A stretch of 64,000 nt of DNA from Tolypothrix brevis GSE-NOS-MK-07-07A (GCA_019358985.1 JAHHIJ010000027.1:30275-94274); one strand, 5' to 3'. Counted from the first letter of the stretch, positions 53,305 to 62,530 are shown. Notes: generated by a model not told the origin, from the letters alone. Made by a program: numbers and translations.

Positions 53305-53961
53305 GTGAAAATTAAACCAATGTTAGTTCGTTTGCAAAGCGCAATAGGTCGTGATGACTTAATTGAGCAAATGGTATTGCTATCACCAAAAACATCTTGT
53401 ACTGAAAAAGCTCAACCAGCAAAATCAGTTAACTTAATTGTTGGTTATAACAGTTCCCCCAACAGCCACACCGCGCTAGATATTGCTTTTTGGATTGCCC
53501 ATCAAACACGTTTAGCCACTAACGTACAAGTTATGGTTCAAGCTGTTTATGTAGTAGAGGAGAATCAAAAAAGTCAGTATTTAGATGACTTTTATTCCGA
53601 AATACATGAGCCTTCATTGGCATGTGCAGTAAATTATGCATCCAAGTCTATTACATCCGTCTTATCTGAACCCAAACTTACATCAAACGTACTATCTTTA
53701 GATACAAAATTGGTAGACATCCTCACACACGCAGACCGAATTCTTTGGCAAGCACGCAGTTTGGCTGAAGAATGGCAAGGTTCTTTCAAAGCTCATTTGC
53801 GATTTGGCTGCGTTGCTGAAGAACTTCAAAAAGTCGTTAAATTAGAAGCTGCCGATATTTTGTTTCTGGGTTGTCAGTCTATAAATCATCCGATTATCCA
53901 GACACTAGACTCTAATTTACCTTGCGTTGTTCTGGGTATTCCCAGTTGTATAAACATTTAA
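53305..53961 (+). CDS. Universal-stress-protein-like protein
   Basis: 218 residues, start GTG. A USP-like alpha/beta fold is suggested by VNLIVGYNSSPNSHTALDIAFWIAHQT near residue 45, a long polar middle, and the terminal KLEAADILFLGCQSINHPIIQTLDSNLPCVVLGIPS. The classic ATP-binding G-2x-G-9x-GS/T loop is not evident. Transcribed behind a c-di-AMP riboswitch. Since the USP domain of KdpD is a known c-di-AMP binder, a sensing role is possible, but this is inference. Confidence 0.75.
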   Translation: MKIKPMLVRLQSAIGRDDLIEQMVLLSPKTSCTEKAQPAKSVNLIVGYNSSPNSHTALDIAFWIAHQTRLATNVQVMVQAVYVVEENQKSQYLDDFYSEIHEPSLACAVNYASKSITSVLSEPKLTSNVLSLDTKLVDILTHADRILWQARSLAEEWQGSFKAHLRFGCVAEELQKVVKLEAADILFLGCQSINHPIIQTLDSNLPCVVLGIPSCINI

Positions 53962-54025
53962 TTGCAAACTTGGATTAATAGTATAGGGTGCAATTTTGTT
54001 TGAGACACACTTGCTGTTCTTTCTA

Positions 54026-54120
54026 ACAGGACTTACGCATGGACTACATATTTTCGTCATTGCGACGCAAGGAAGCAATCTCAAAGTCTTGTTTTCTGTT
54101 AACGAGTGCGTAAGTCCTGT
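54026..54120. mobile_element. MITE-like element with ACAGGACTTACGCA ends
   Basis: 95 bases with perfect 14-bp terminal repeats ACAGGACTTACGCA and TGCGTAAGTCCTGT. The inside carries CATTGCGACGCAAGGAAGCA and ATCTCAAAGTCTTG, the same core as the element at 14033-14154. Confidence 0.85.
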
Positions 54121-54145
54121 CTTAGTAGGGCAAGTCTAAATACTC

Positions 54146-54228
54146 ATAGGCGTAGAAATTAATTATGCGTTGCCCTAACCCAAGAGACGTAGCAGTGCTA
54201 CGTCTCTACATCTTTTTGAAGATGTCTA
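54146..54228. repeat. Dispersed hairpin element before the DUF2252 gene
   Basis: CATAGGCGTAGAAATTAATT, ATGCGTTGCCCTAACCC, a TAGC-core hairpin (GACGTAGCAGTGCTACGTC) and right end TTTTTGAAGATGTCTA. Left terminal repeat is worn. Confidence 0.8.
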
Positions 54229-54328
54229 ATGAATAGTTGTTGCATTGTGTTTAAAATCACTTTCTAAACCCTTGCTTTAGGTGGTAAAACAAGCATGGGG
54301 TCAACTTATTTCTAGCCTATGATCTACC

Positions 54329-55726
54329 ATGCTTAAAAAAATATCAGCAATTCTCGCCATCTTGACTTTAACTTTGTTTTTGACATTCACAGCTCAAGCT
54401 GCAACCCCCCGTTCGACTTGGGTGGAAAATCAAATTTACCAATACAACCATCCGTTTGCCAGTCAGTTGCCTCAGGAACTGGCAACAAAGATGCAAAAAA
54501 TGGCGGTTAACCCTTTTGCCTTTTATCGAGGGACAGCTCATATCTTCTACAGCGATATGCAGACTTTGCCAAGTTCTGGATTTGTTAATTCCTCTACCTC
54601 TGCTATCTGGTTAGAGGGAGATATGCACATGCAAAATCTTGGGGGGTTAAGGGATAGCAATGGTAACAACGTCTTTGACACCACCGACTTTGACGAAGGT
54701 TATCTTGGTCCTTATGTTTGGGACTTGCGACGGATGGCAGTCTCGATTCTTTTGGCAGCGAAACAAAACGGTTTAAGCTCCAGCGATGCTCAAGATGTGG
54801 TCAGGAATTTCCTGGATACTTACCTCAACAAAATGAGCGACTTTAAGGGGACTAGCGACGAATTATCCTACCGACTCGAATCTAGCAATACAAACGGTGT
54901 AGTCAAGGATTTAATTCAAGCTACAGCAGGTGACAGCCGCTCTAGTTTGCTAAATAAATACACTCAAGTTAATTCTAGTGGCAATCGGGTTTTTCAGACA
55001 ACTTCTGAACTTCAGCCTGTATCTAGCAGCACATATTCAGCCATTACTACTGCCATGAGTAGTTATATCACGTCAATTCCTAGCAGTAAGCGCTATAGCA
55101 ATAGTTACTACACCCTCAAGGACATTCGCCTAAAATTAGGTTCAGGTACTGGTAGTCTTGGTAGATATCGCTATTACTTGCTGATTCAAGGTTCAAGTTC
55201 AGCAAAGGATGACGATGTGATTTTAGAGATGAAACAGGAAACCAGTAGTGCAGTTGCGATCGCGCAAGCGACTCCCCTTGGGAGTATCGCAGTTCCTGGT
55301 CTTTTAGCAAGTTCGGTCTATGGGAATCACGAAGGGGCAAGGGTGACAATAGCAACTAAAGCGATGCTCTCCAACACTGACGTTTTAGTTGGTTACACTA
55401 CAGTTAACAGTATCCCCTTTTTGGTGCGTGAAAAATCTCCTTATCAGGAGGACTTTGACTATACGTTGCTAACCACCAAGACAAAATTTTTGGATGCGAT
55501 GGGGTATGCAGGTAAGATTGTTGCGAAGAACCATGCAATCTCCGATCAAGATTATGATGCTTCGATTGTTTCCTATAGCGTTGACAAACAAGTAACCGAC
55601 GTTGTTACCAATAAGTCTGCATTCAAAGATGAAATTGTCAACTTCGCAATAAACTACGCGACTCAAGTTGAGTATGACTACGCAAGTTTTGTAGACGCTT
55701 ACAATCGAGGAGTGACGCTTTATTAA
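54329..55726 (+). CDS. Secreted DUF2252 family protein
   Basis: 465 residues with signal peptide MLKKISAILAILTLTLFLTFTAQA. DUF2252 landmarks: NPFAFYRGTAHIFY, WLEGDMHMQNLGGLRDSNGN and FDTTDFDEGYLGPYVWDLRRMAVS, in which the H-x-x-N and DFD groups resemble the catalytic loop and metal site of kinase-like phosphotransferases. Activity of the family is unknown. An export signal is unusual for a kinase-like fold, since ATP is scarce outside the cell. A HIP1-type repeat (55256-55290) encodes the in-frame segment VAIAQATPLGSIAVPG. Confidence 0.88.
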   Translation: MLKKISAILAILTLTLFLTFTAQAATPRSTWVENQIYQYNHPFASQLPQELATKMQKMAVNPFAFYRGTAHIFYSDMQTLPSSGFVNSSTSAIWLEGDMHMQNLGGLRDSNGNNVFDTTDFDEGYLGPYVWDLRRMAVSILLAAKQNGLSSSDAQDVVRNFLDTYLNKMSDFKGTSDELSYRLESSNTNGVVKDLIQATAGDSRSSLLNKYTQVNSSGNRVFQTTSELQPVSSSTYSAITTAMSSYITSIPSSKRYSNSYYTLKDIRLKLGSGTGSLGRYRYYLLIQGSSSAKDDDVILEMKQETSSAVAIAQATPLGSIAVPGLLASSVYGNHEGARVTIATKAMLSNTDVLVGYTTVNSIPFLVREKSPYQEDFDYTLLTTKTKFLDAMGYAGKIVAKNHAISDQDYDASIVSYSVDKQVTDVVTNKSAFKDEIVNFAINYATQVEYDYASFVDAYNRGVTLY

Positions 55727-55732
55727 AGATAA

Positions 55733-55836
55733 TAGACATCTCCATAATTTAATTATGCGTTGCCAGAAACCCTTGTAGAGACGTAGCAATGCTACGTCTT
55801 TTCTTAGCAATGCTACGTCTTTTCTGGAGATGTCTA
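55733..55836. mobile_element. MITE-like hairpin element, perfect TAGACATCTCCA ends
   Basis: 104 bases bounded by TAGACATCTCCA and TGGAGATGTCTA. Inside are ATGCGTTGCCAGAAACCC, a TAGC-core hairpin, and a second copy of the right arm (TTAGCAATGCTACGTCTTTTC), the first step of tandem growth. Right after it (55850-55965) come two further hairpins with TTCC and CGAAATACG cores. Confidence 0.9.
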
Positions 55837-55999
55837 ATTAGTCGCACAGACGTTCCAACAAAAAATTCCACAAAAAATTCCACAAAAAAGACGTTCCACC
55901 GGAACGTCTCTACAATAATGTGAAAAAGAATGTAGAGACGCGAAATACGAAGTCTCTACATTCGTATTTTAGGCTTAACTGAACGGGATTCAGTTATAA

Positions 56000-56203
56000 T
56001 TAATATCCGATGACGTGCAATACATTACGAAGGACGCTGTATCCTGCTAAGTCCCAAGCTAAATAGGCAAGAAAGCCAATCATTGCCAAGCGACCATTCC
56101 ACAACTCGGCTTGAGGATTAAAGCCAAAAAGAAATGCGTTTCTGTCTGCACCATTGTAAGCGTTAGCAACTGGTGGTAAATCGGTAGTAGGACGATTTTG
56201 CAT
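56000..56203 (-). CDS. hli: High-light-inducible protein (one-helix chlorophyll-binding)
   Basis: 67 residues. Carries the ELWNGRLAMIGFLAYLAWD helix with the chlorophyll-binding E-x-x-N-x-R-x-A-M pattern of the light-harvesting superfamily. Hli proteins sit in the thylakoid membrane, bind chlorophyll and carotenoid, and protect newly made photosystem II parts and chlorophyll synthesis enzymes. Very close copy of the next gene on the same strand, 52 bases apart. Confidence 0.92.
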   Translation of the reverse strand: MQNRPTTDLPPVANAYNGADRNAFLFGFNPQAELWNGRLAMIGFLAYLAWDLAGYSVLRNVLHVIGY

Positions 56204-56255
56204 TGTTTTTCTCCTAAATAAAGTAGTTTTTTCTGTATTTTCAGATATTTAATTT

Positions 56256-56459
56256 TTAGTAACTGATGATGTGCAATACGTCACGAAGGACGCTGTATCC
56301 AGCTGCATCCCAAAGTAAATAAGCAAGAAAACCAATCATTGCAAAACGACCGTTCCACAATTCGGCTTGAGGATTAAAACCAAATAAAAAGGCATTGCGA
56401 TCTTTGCCGTTATATTCAGTAGCAATTGGTGGTAAACCAGTAGAAGGGCGAGATTGCAT
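56256..56459 (-). CDS. hli: High-light-inducible protein (paralogue)
   Basis: 67 residues, about 85 percent identical by eye to its neighbour. Same helix ELWNGRFAMIGFLAYLLWD. A tandem duplicate that would be transcribed first, so the pair is likely one unit. Induced in the family by strong light or nutrient stress; no control site could be recognised upstream in the sequence. Confidence 0.92.
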   Translation of the reverse strand: MQSRPSTGLPPIATEYNGKDRNAFLFGFNPQAELWNGRFAMIGFLAYLLWDAAGYSVLRDVLHIISY

Positions 56460-56684
56460 TTTTATGTACCTAAACTTTTCAGAGGTTAACTTTAATATAG
56501 CTAGATATAACTAATATGCTTTCTGTCTGTGGACACAATGTCTGAATATTGTTTTGCACCGACAAATCCACCTTGAGAGGGTGACAAAATCGAAAATTGT
56601 AAATAAATGTTAAAACGGGATAACAAAACCAGATTTAATTGGGGACTATGAATCCTATATCTACGTGAATAATCTCTTTCTTAG

Positions 56685-56835
56685 TCCCTTCCCGCTCAAA
56701 GAATACCTATTTAACGAACCGCCTTCTCTGCGAGAGGCTTCCGCCAACGCGCTTCGCGTCTCCTTTATGAGAAGACGCGCTCGTACACAAAGGAAGAAGA
56801 AAAAGAAGATAGGTAATTTTATAGCGGGAAGGGAG
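56685..56835. repeat. Inverted-repeat element containing a HIP-type repeat
   Basis: Left arm TCCCTTCCCGCTCAAAGAAT, ACCTAT; right arm ATAGGTAATTTTATAGCGGG, AAGGGA. The interior holds CTCTGCGAGAGGCTTCCGCC and CGCGCTTCGCGTCTCC. The rest of the 637-base gap (56460-57096) shows no gene and must hold the promoters of hli and of the 1037-residue protein gene. Confidence 0.55.
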
Positions 56836-57096
56836 TAGTCCCTAATTCCCAGTTAAGATGTCATCAAAATTAAATAGTTGAATTATATTTGTTATTAAGA
56901 CGATGAAACTAATAAATGCAGATTATTGCCATCTGCATTCATAAATTCTATCCAGCGCTGTAGAGAAGATTCCAACCTAAGAGAGATGCTATTAACGCCT
57001 ATATTCGGCGATTCTAAAATCTACACTAGTTGGGTAATTTATTCTCACATAAATCTTTAAATTTCTAGTGAATTAAACGATTAAGAAGGAAATATC

Positions 57097-60000
57097 ATGT
57101 TTCAGAATACAGAAATAATCCTGGGACTTTACAAGCCGCTCTTTTGGCTGGCACAGATTCCAGTAGACTCCTCAACAATTACACCAGCACAGGCATCTGT
57201 TGCTTTTGCCGGACCACGTTTTTTTGTCGCTTTAATTTCTGGGGTGATTCTAGCCTTTGCCATCCAATTAGTCTTAACAAATCTCTCAGTAGCCGCAGGT
57301 ATTACTTATCTGGGACACCAACCAGACTCTGGTTCCAACTCAAATCATGACAGTTTCGGCGGCACAATTCGCAAAATTGGTACTGCGGTGGGGATTTGGA
57401 CGTTAGTCACCGTAACCATCGCTCTGTTGATTGCCAGTTTCTTAGCGGTAAAATTGAGCCTGCTAACTTTGAGTCCGGGATTGGGAGCAATTTTAGGGTT
57501 AGTAATTTGGGGTGCGTACTTTTTGCTGTTGGTGTGGGTCAGCTCAACTACGGTCGGTTCCTTAGTTGGTTCGGTTGTAAATAGTGCAACATCGGGCTTT
57601 CAGGCGATTATGGGGACGGCTACCGCCGCATTGGGGGCGAAAGCGATCAATAGTCAAGTTGTCGCCACCGCAGAGGCAGCAGCAGCCGCTGTGCGCCGAG
57701 AAATCGGCACTGCGATTGACCCAGGTACGATCCGGGACAATATTGAAGATTACTTAGAAATGGTGCGTCCCCCGGAACTCGATTTATCAAAGATTCAGGG
57801 TGAGTTTGAAAAATTGCTCAACAATCCGCAATTAAAAGCACTAGCTGGTACTCCCGATTTACGCAACATCGACCGGGACAAGTTTGTTAGTTTAGTGAGC
57901 GATCGCACTGACCTTTCCAAGCGCGATATTAACCGTGTTGCAGATACATTATATAATGTTTGGCAACAAGTTGTTAGTAATAAATCCGCTCCAGACCGCA
58001 TGGGTGAGTTGATGGAATATCTCAAATCTGTGCAACCAGGACAAACTAAGACAGATGAACTGAACAGCAAAGTGGATCAGTTAATGTCTGATATGCGTGC
58101 TTCTAAGGGTTCTGAGCAAAAAGCTGCCCCAAATCTAATTCAGCAAACTCTGCAACAGGGAATCACCGCGCTGAGTGGTATAGTTTTAGGACGCACAGAT
58201 TTATCAGATTTGGATGTAGAAAAAATCTTAGGTACTCTTTCGACTGCCAAAGATAAAATAACTGATAAAGCCGATAAATTAGGACTTCCCACGTCAAAAC
58301 AGCCCTTCAGCCCAATTCGTGCTGATGTCGAAAACTACCTGCATAATACTTATGCTTGGCAACTAAGTCGAGAAAAAATAGCGGAAGACTTTCATCATAT
58401 ACTCTACGATCGCACTGCCGATCCGGGAACAGTAAAGCGAGAGGTTGAGCGACTTTCTAAGCAAGATTTTGCTAATATTCTTCAAGAACGGGGATTGTTG
58501 ACACAAACAGAAATTCAGCGAATTGTCGATCAACTCGAAATTATCCGCCAAGATGTGCTAATAGAAGTCACCGCAGCGGAAGAAAGGGAAATAGTATTAG
58601 ACTTGCAGCGTCGAGTTGAAAGTTATTTACTAGTTACACCGAAATCAGATTTGACTCCAGAAGCAATTCAGCATAATTTCAAACCGCTGTTGGAAGACTC
58701 TGACGCAGATTATGAAACTTTATCTCGACGTTTGTCTCAATTTGACCGTCAAGAGATGCGAGATATATTGCTGCAACGCAACGATATTCAGCCATACGAA
58801 GCCGAGAGAATTATCGACGAGTTAGAAAATCAGCGCGATCAAGCTTTGATTTCGTCTAAAGGATTGGCAGATCAAGCAAGATATCAAGCAGAAACGCTGT
58901 GGTTGAATTTAGAATCATATCTGCGTAACACCGGGAAAGGAGAACTTAATCCGGATGGGATTCGGGCTGATTTGAAAACGCTTTTGGACGATCCGCAAGC
59001 GGGAATTTCCTCAATTCGGACGCGGTTGTCTCGCTTTGATCGCGATACCCTGGTACAATTGTTGAGTCAGCGGCAAGATTTGAGCGAAGACCAAGTGAAT
59101 CAAGCAATTGATGCTGTTGAGCAATCTTGGAGTAGTGTTCGTCACGCACCACAAGCTTTAGCCGATAAAGCTAAGGAGCAATATGACTCAACCACGAGTG
59201 CGATCGCCGATTATCTCCGCAATACTGGCAAACAAGAACTTAACCCCGAAGGTATTCAACGCGATTTAAATCGGTTGTTTGAAAATCCCCAACAGGGAGC
59301 GATCGCATTACGACGACGATTATCGCAAGTTGACAGAGATACACTCGTTAAATTACTGAGTCAACGCCAAGATTTGAGCGAAGAACAAGTCAATGAAGTT
59401 ATCGATTCGGTACAAACTTCAATTCGCGATATTGTCCGTGCGCCGCGACGTTTAGCTACTAGAACCCAGCAAAGAGTAGAAACTTTCCAAGCTTATTTGC
59501 AAGAATATCTGCGAGGAACTGGCAAAGAAGAACTTAATCCTGAAGGTATCAAACGCGACTTGCAATTAATGTTGCACGATCCGCGAGTGGGAATGGAAAG
59601 CATAACTGAACGTCTTTCCCAATTTGACCGCTCAACAATCATCGCTTTGCTGAAAATTCGTGAAGATATTACCGACGAAGAAGCCGCACAAATTGCTGAT
59701 AATATGATATCTGTGCAGCAGCAGTTTGTCGAACAAGTGCGGGGTATCCAACGCCAAATTCAAGGTGTCCTGGATGGTGTTTTTGGCAACATTCGTAACT
59801 ACCTCAATGCGTTGGAGCGTCCCGAATTGAATTATGATGGTATCAAGCGGGATGTTCGCCAGATGTTCGACGATCCGCAAGCGGGATTTGAAGCCATGCG
59901 CGATCGCTTGTCTTCTTTCAACCGCGAAACCTTGGTAGCAGTCATGAGTTCTCGTGAGGATATCTCCGAAGAAGACGCTAACCGAATTATCGACCAAATC

Positions 60001-60210
60001 GAAGGAGCGCGTAACAAAGTCCTACAACGCGCTGAACGCATTCAGCAAGAAGCACAGCGACGCTTGGAAGAAGTGAAAGTCCAAGCGCAACGACAAGCAG
60101 AAGAAACCCGGAAAGCCGCAGCATCAGCAGCTTGGTGGTTGTTTGCAACCGCGACTGTATCCGCCATTTTCGCCGCACTTGGAGGAGCGATCGCTGTTAT
60201 GCTTGCCTAA
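57097..60210 (+). CDS. Large membrane protein with about eight 97-residue helical repeats
   Basis: 1037 residues. Three N-terminal membrane helices (FFVALISGVILAFAIQLVL, GIWTLVTVTIALLIASFLA, LGAILGLVIWGAYFLLLVW) and one at the C-terminus (WWLFATATVSAIFAALGGAIAVML). Between them are repeats starting near residues 213, 310 (eroded), 408, 504, 601, 700, 797 and 898. Consensus: YLRNTGKxELNPEGIxRDL, then DPQxG, RLSQFDRDTLVxLLSQRxDLSEExVNxxID. Before the last helix is a Glu/Arg-rich coiled coil. The function is not known; it may span a compartment between two membrane anchors or line one membrane. Single gene with a terminator. Confidence 0.85.
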   Translation: MFQNTEIILGLYKPLFWLAQIPVDSSTITPAQASVAFAGPRFFVALISGVILAFAIQLVLTNLSVAAGITYLGHQPDSGSNSNHDSFGGTIRKIGTAVGIWTLVTVTIALLIASFLAVKLSLLTLSPGLGAILGLVIWGAYFLLLVWVSSTTVGSLVGSVVNSATSGFQAIMGTATAALGAKAINSQVVATAEAAAAAVRREIGTAIDPGTIRDNIEDYLEMVRPPELDLSKIQGEFEKLLNNPQLKALAGTPDLRNIDRDKFVSLVSDRTDLSKRDINRVADTLYNVWQQVVSNKSAPDRMGELMEYLKSVQPGQTKTDELNSKVDQLMSDMRASKGSEQKAAPNLIQQTLQQGITALSGIVLGRTDLSDLDVEKILGTLSTAKDKITDKADKLGLPTSKQPFSPIRADVENYLHNTYAWQLSREKIAEDFHHILYDRTADPGTVKREVERLSKQDFANILQERGLLTQTEIQRIVDQLEIIRQDVLIEVTAAEEREIVLDLQRRVESYLLVTPKSDLTPEAIQHNFKPLLEDSDADYETLSRRLSQFDRQEMRDILLQRNDIQPYEAERIIDELENQRDQALISSKGLADQARYQAETLWLNLESYLRNTGKGELNPDGIRADLKTLLDDPQAGISSIRTRLSRFDRDTLVQLLSQRQDLSEDQVNQAIDAVEQSWSSVRHAPQALADKAKEQYDSTTSAIADYLRNTGKQELNPEGIQRDLNRLFENPQQGAIALRRRLSQVDRDTLVKLLSQRQDLSEEQVNEVIDSVQTSIRDIVRAPRRLATRTQQRVETFQAYLQEYLRGTGKEELNPEGIKRDLQLMLHDPRVGMESITERLSQFDRSTIIALLKIREDITDEEAAQIADNMISVQQQFVEQVRGIQRQIQGVLDGVFGNIRNYLNALERPELNYDGIKRDVRQMFDDPQAGFEAMRDRLSSFNRETLVAVMSSREDISEEDANRIIDQIEGARNKVLQRAERIQQEAQRRLEEVKVQAQRQAEETRKAAASAAWWLFATATVSAIFAALGGAIAVMLA

Positions 60211-60240
60211 CTGAAAAAGTTGTCTCCGGTAAACAAGTTT

Positions 60241-60267
60241 AGCCTATCGACATCGAGAGGCTTTTTT
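60241..60267 (+). terminator. Rho-independent terminator after the repeat-protein gene
   Basis: AGCCTATCGA-CA-TCGAGAGGCT with one internal mismatch, followed by TTTTTT, 31 bases after the stop codon. Confidence 0.82.
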
Positions 60268-60269
60268 AT

Positions 60270-60628
60270 GGACATAATATCATATCGTGTCCGTTTAATT
60301 AACAGTAATAAAAACGTTGCAACCGTCATAGAGACGTAGCAGTGCTACGTCTCTACAATATGTGTCAATACAGTTGGTGTTAAGGAATTGGTGGTAAAAA
60401 ATGGTATGCATGTAGAGACGTAGCACTTGGTAGTCTCTATGAGGATTTGGGGCTTAACTGAACGGTATTGCAATATGTGTGATTTGCCGGACATAATATC
60501 ATTGGTCAATAGGGTCAACCTTGTGGTTGAGAAACTGTGTATTTCCTCAGATACAGCAGATTTCAGGTAAATGAAGCACACATATAAAACTCCTCTTCTT
60601 GTAGAGACGTAGCACTGCTACGTCTCTA
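60270..60628. repeat. Cluster of hairpin elements, no gene
   Basis: 60285-60303 (TGTCCGTTTAATTAACAG) and 60485-60500 (CCGGACATAATATCAT) look like ends of one element type also met at 33766 and 37283. Between them are TAGC hairpins at 60329-60357 and a worn one at 60412-60438. A further clean TAGC hairpin is at 60601-60628, just upstream of the next gene. Confidence 0.75.
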
Positions 60629-60696
60629 GGTGTATTCGATCAAAGCGCAATCTCCTTTAATACGATCTACTATTAAAGATTGAGAGATGATAACTT

Positions 60697-61344
60697 ATGG
60701 TTAAAACAGTTGGGATTACCAAAGCGATTACTAACCTGAATGAGGCACATGCCAAGTTCAAATTAAGCCAGACTCTGAAGAGCGAATTTTTCACAGAATG
60801 GTTTGAGGATTTACCCGAACTCACTGATAGCGAAAAAGCATCTTTGAATCGCCTGAAAAGTCGCTACCTCTATTATGCCGCAGACGGTTCAATCACAGAA
60901 GGTACTGTCAATATTATTATGCTATCGACCCTACTGGAGTTAATGGGTTTGTGCGATCCACCTTTTAAGATTCAGAGTGAGCAACTGGTGAAGATTGAAA
61001 TTGAAAACTCTGGTGAAGAAGAACTTATATTAGAAGGATTCATTGATACTTTAGTTGTGCAAAATCGACTCTGGGTAGTGTTAATTGAATCGAAGCGTTA
61101 TGGTTTGAGCGTTATGCAGGCTCTCCCACAAACTTTAGCTTACATGATGGCAAACCCTAACTTAGAAATGCGCCTTATTTTTGGGATGATAACGACTGGT
61201 GAAGACTATATTTTTATCAAGTTAAATCAGCAAACGCATTCTTATGCTTTATCAAACAAGTTTACTCTCTCCAACCCAAGAGAAAACGAGTTGTACGATG
61301 TTATGCAGGTGATGAAGCGAATTGTTAGCTTGATTGTACGTTAA
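60697..61344 (+). CDS. Restriction-endonuclease-like (PD-(D/E)XK) protein
   Basis: 215 residues. The stretch EELILEGFIDTLVVQNRLWVVLIESKRYGLSV has the D-(x)n-E-x-K pattern of the PD-(D/E)XK fold. In cyanobacteria proteins of this size and type are often annotated as type I restriction subunit R, but helicase and other R-subunit parts are absent, so this is a stand-alone nuclease-like domain of unknown role. It converges with the next gene; a hairpin repeat lies between. Confidence 0.7.
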   Translation: MVKTVGITKAITNLNEAHAKFKLSQTLKSEFFTEWFEDLPELTDSEKASLNRLKSRYLYYAADGSITEGTVNIIMLSTLLELMGLCDPPFKIQSEQLVKIEIENSGEEELILEGFIDTLVVQNRLWVVLIESKRYGLSVMQALPQTLAYMMANPNLEMRLIFGMITTGEDYIFIKLNQQTHSYALSNKFTLSNPRENELYDVMQVMKRIVSLIVR

Positions 61345-61364
61345 TAGCGATATATATGAATCTT

Positions 61365-61393
61365 GTATAGACGTTCCGGTGGAACGTCTATAC
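61365..61393. repeat. Perfect hairpin repeat between convergent genes
   Basis: GTATAGACGTTCC-GGT-GGAACGTCTATAC. The outer arms changed together (GTATAG / CTATAC in place of GTAGAG / CTCTAC), so pairing is preserved. It may serve both converging transcripts as an end signal. Confidence 0.85.
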
Positions 61394-61408
61394 GACGGTT
61401 GGATTGAG

Positions 61409-62518
61409 CTAATTTGTTTCTTGGATTTGTAAGCGGATAGTTTTTTCCATTGCTCCACCAAGTTTAATTTCCATCACTTCACCACCGAAGGGTTCTAAAC
61501 AATCGAGGAGCGATCGCAAGTTTGGTGTTGAAGCACCGGTATCTACATACAAGCGATCGGCTAAGTTGTTGATGCGTTTCCAAGTTATGTATAGTTTGGC
61601 GATGGTTTGTTCGATTTGCGATGATTGATTAACTAAATCGGCAGCTATATTTAAACAGCCGACTCTTTGCGCTTCTTCTAAAGCGGTTTCGATGTCAACT
61701 TGTTCATTCTCTAGTGCTTGAACTTGAGCCGCAGATTTGAGATATTTTGCTAAGTTACGCGCTTCTGTGGTGACTTGTTTAACAGTATCGACATCAGGAT
61801 TTGCGGTTATTTCTCTCTGTAGTGATTTTTGGTGCGATTCCGGCAGTTTTTCCATTTCCTTCACCAGAGGGGCGAGGTAGCGCGGCGGAAGGGTATTATC
61901 TGCGGCTTTTTGCCTCACTTCTTCCGGTAGCAAATCAGAAGACATCGCCGTCCATTCATCGTTAATTTGCCGAACTTCGCGACGAGTGATGCGATCGCCT
62001 TTTTCGGCAGCTTCACTCACCATTTGTTGTACTTCTGGTGCCGCTTTGGAAGTTTCCACAAAAGCGCGTTTGCTGAAGTTCTTAATCGCGCTGGGCTGAA
62101 GTTTGCCATCTTCTAGAAGTGTATCAGCACTGTTTGCTAGTTGAATCCAACCGTAAGCTTGACTTTTGCTGATTTCTCGTTCTTTCAGCCAGCTGAGGAA
62201 GCCGGTACCGCGTCCTTCACCACCTCTTTTTTCTCTGTCACGAACAGCGCGTAAAATTCTACCACGCCAAATTTCGGTTTGCAAATCAAAGCGATCGCAT
62301 ACCTGCCAAGCTACATCTAGCTGTTCTAAAAAATCTGACTCTAGAATCTCTTCATCTTCCGGATCGGGCAGTTCAAAAGTCAAATCCGCTGGCTGTTGTA
62401 AGGCAGCAGCCAAATCATCGATGTTATCCGTTGATTGCACGGTAGGGAAAGTGGTAGTGTATGCGATCGGCTTATTATGCCACAATCTGGTGCAACTGTA
62501 ACCGATGATTTTTTTCAA
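61409..62518 (-). CDS. Cyanobacterial protein of unknown function, helical, possibly DNA-binding
   Basis: Frame of 369 residues; a GTG at 62440 (MQSTDNIDDLAAALQQ) may be the true start because the first 26 codons overlap a decayed gene on the other strand. Soluble, strongly charged, mostly helical. A central part (FLSWLKEREISKSQAYGWIQLANSADTLL ... DRITRREVRQINDEW) recalls helix-turn-helix proteins of the ParB/KorB or DUF3102 kind. A coiled-coil-like stretch follows. No enzyme motif. The function is not recognised. Confidence 0.65.
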   Translation of the reverse strand: MKKIIGYSCTRLWHNKPIAYTTTFPTVQSTDNIDDLAAALQQPADLTFELPDPEDEEILESDFLEQLDVAWQVCDRFDLQTEIWRGRILRAVRDREKRGGEGRGTGFLSWLKEREISKSQAYGWIQLANSADTLLEDGKLQPSAIKNFSKRAFVETSKAAPEVQQMVSEAAEKGDRITRREVRQINDEWTAMSSDLLPEEVRQKAADNTLPPRYLAPLVKEMEKLPESHQKSLQREITANPDVDTVKQVTTEARNLAKYLKSAAQVQALENEQVDIETALEEAQRVGCLNIAADLVNQSSQIEQTIAKLYITWKRINNLADRLYVDTGASTPNLRSLLDCLEPFGGEVMEIKLGGAMEKTIRLQIQETN

Positions 62519-62530
62519 ATACGCCCGCAG

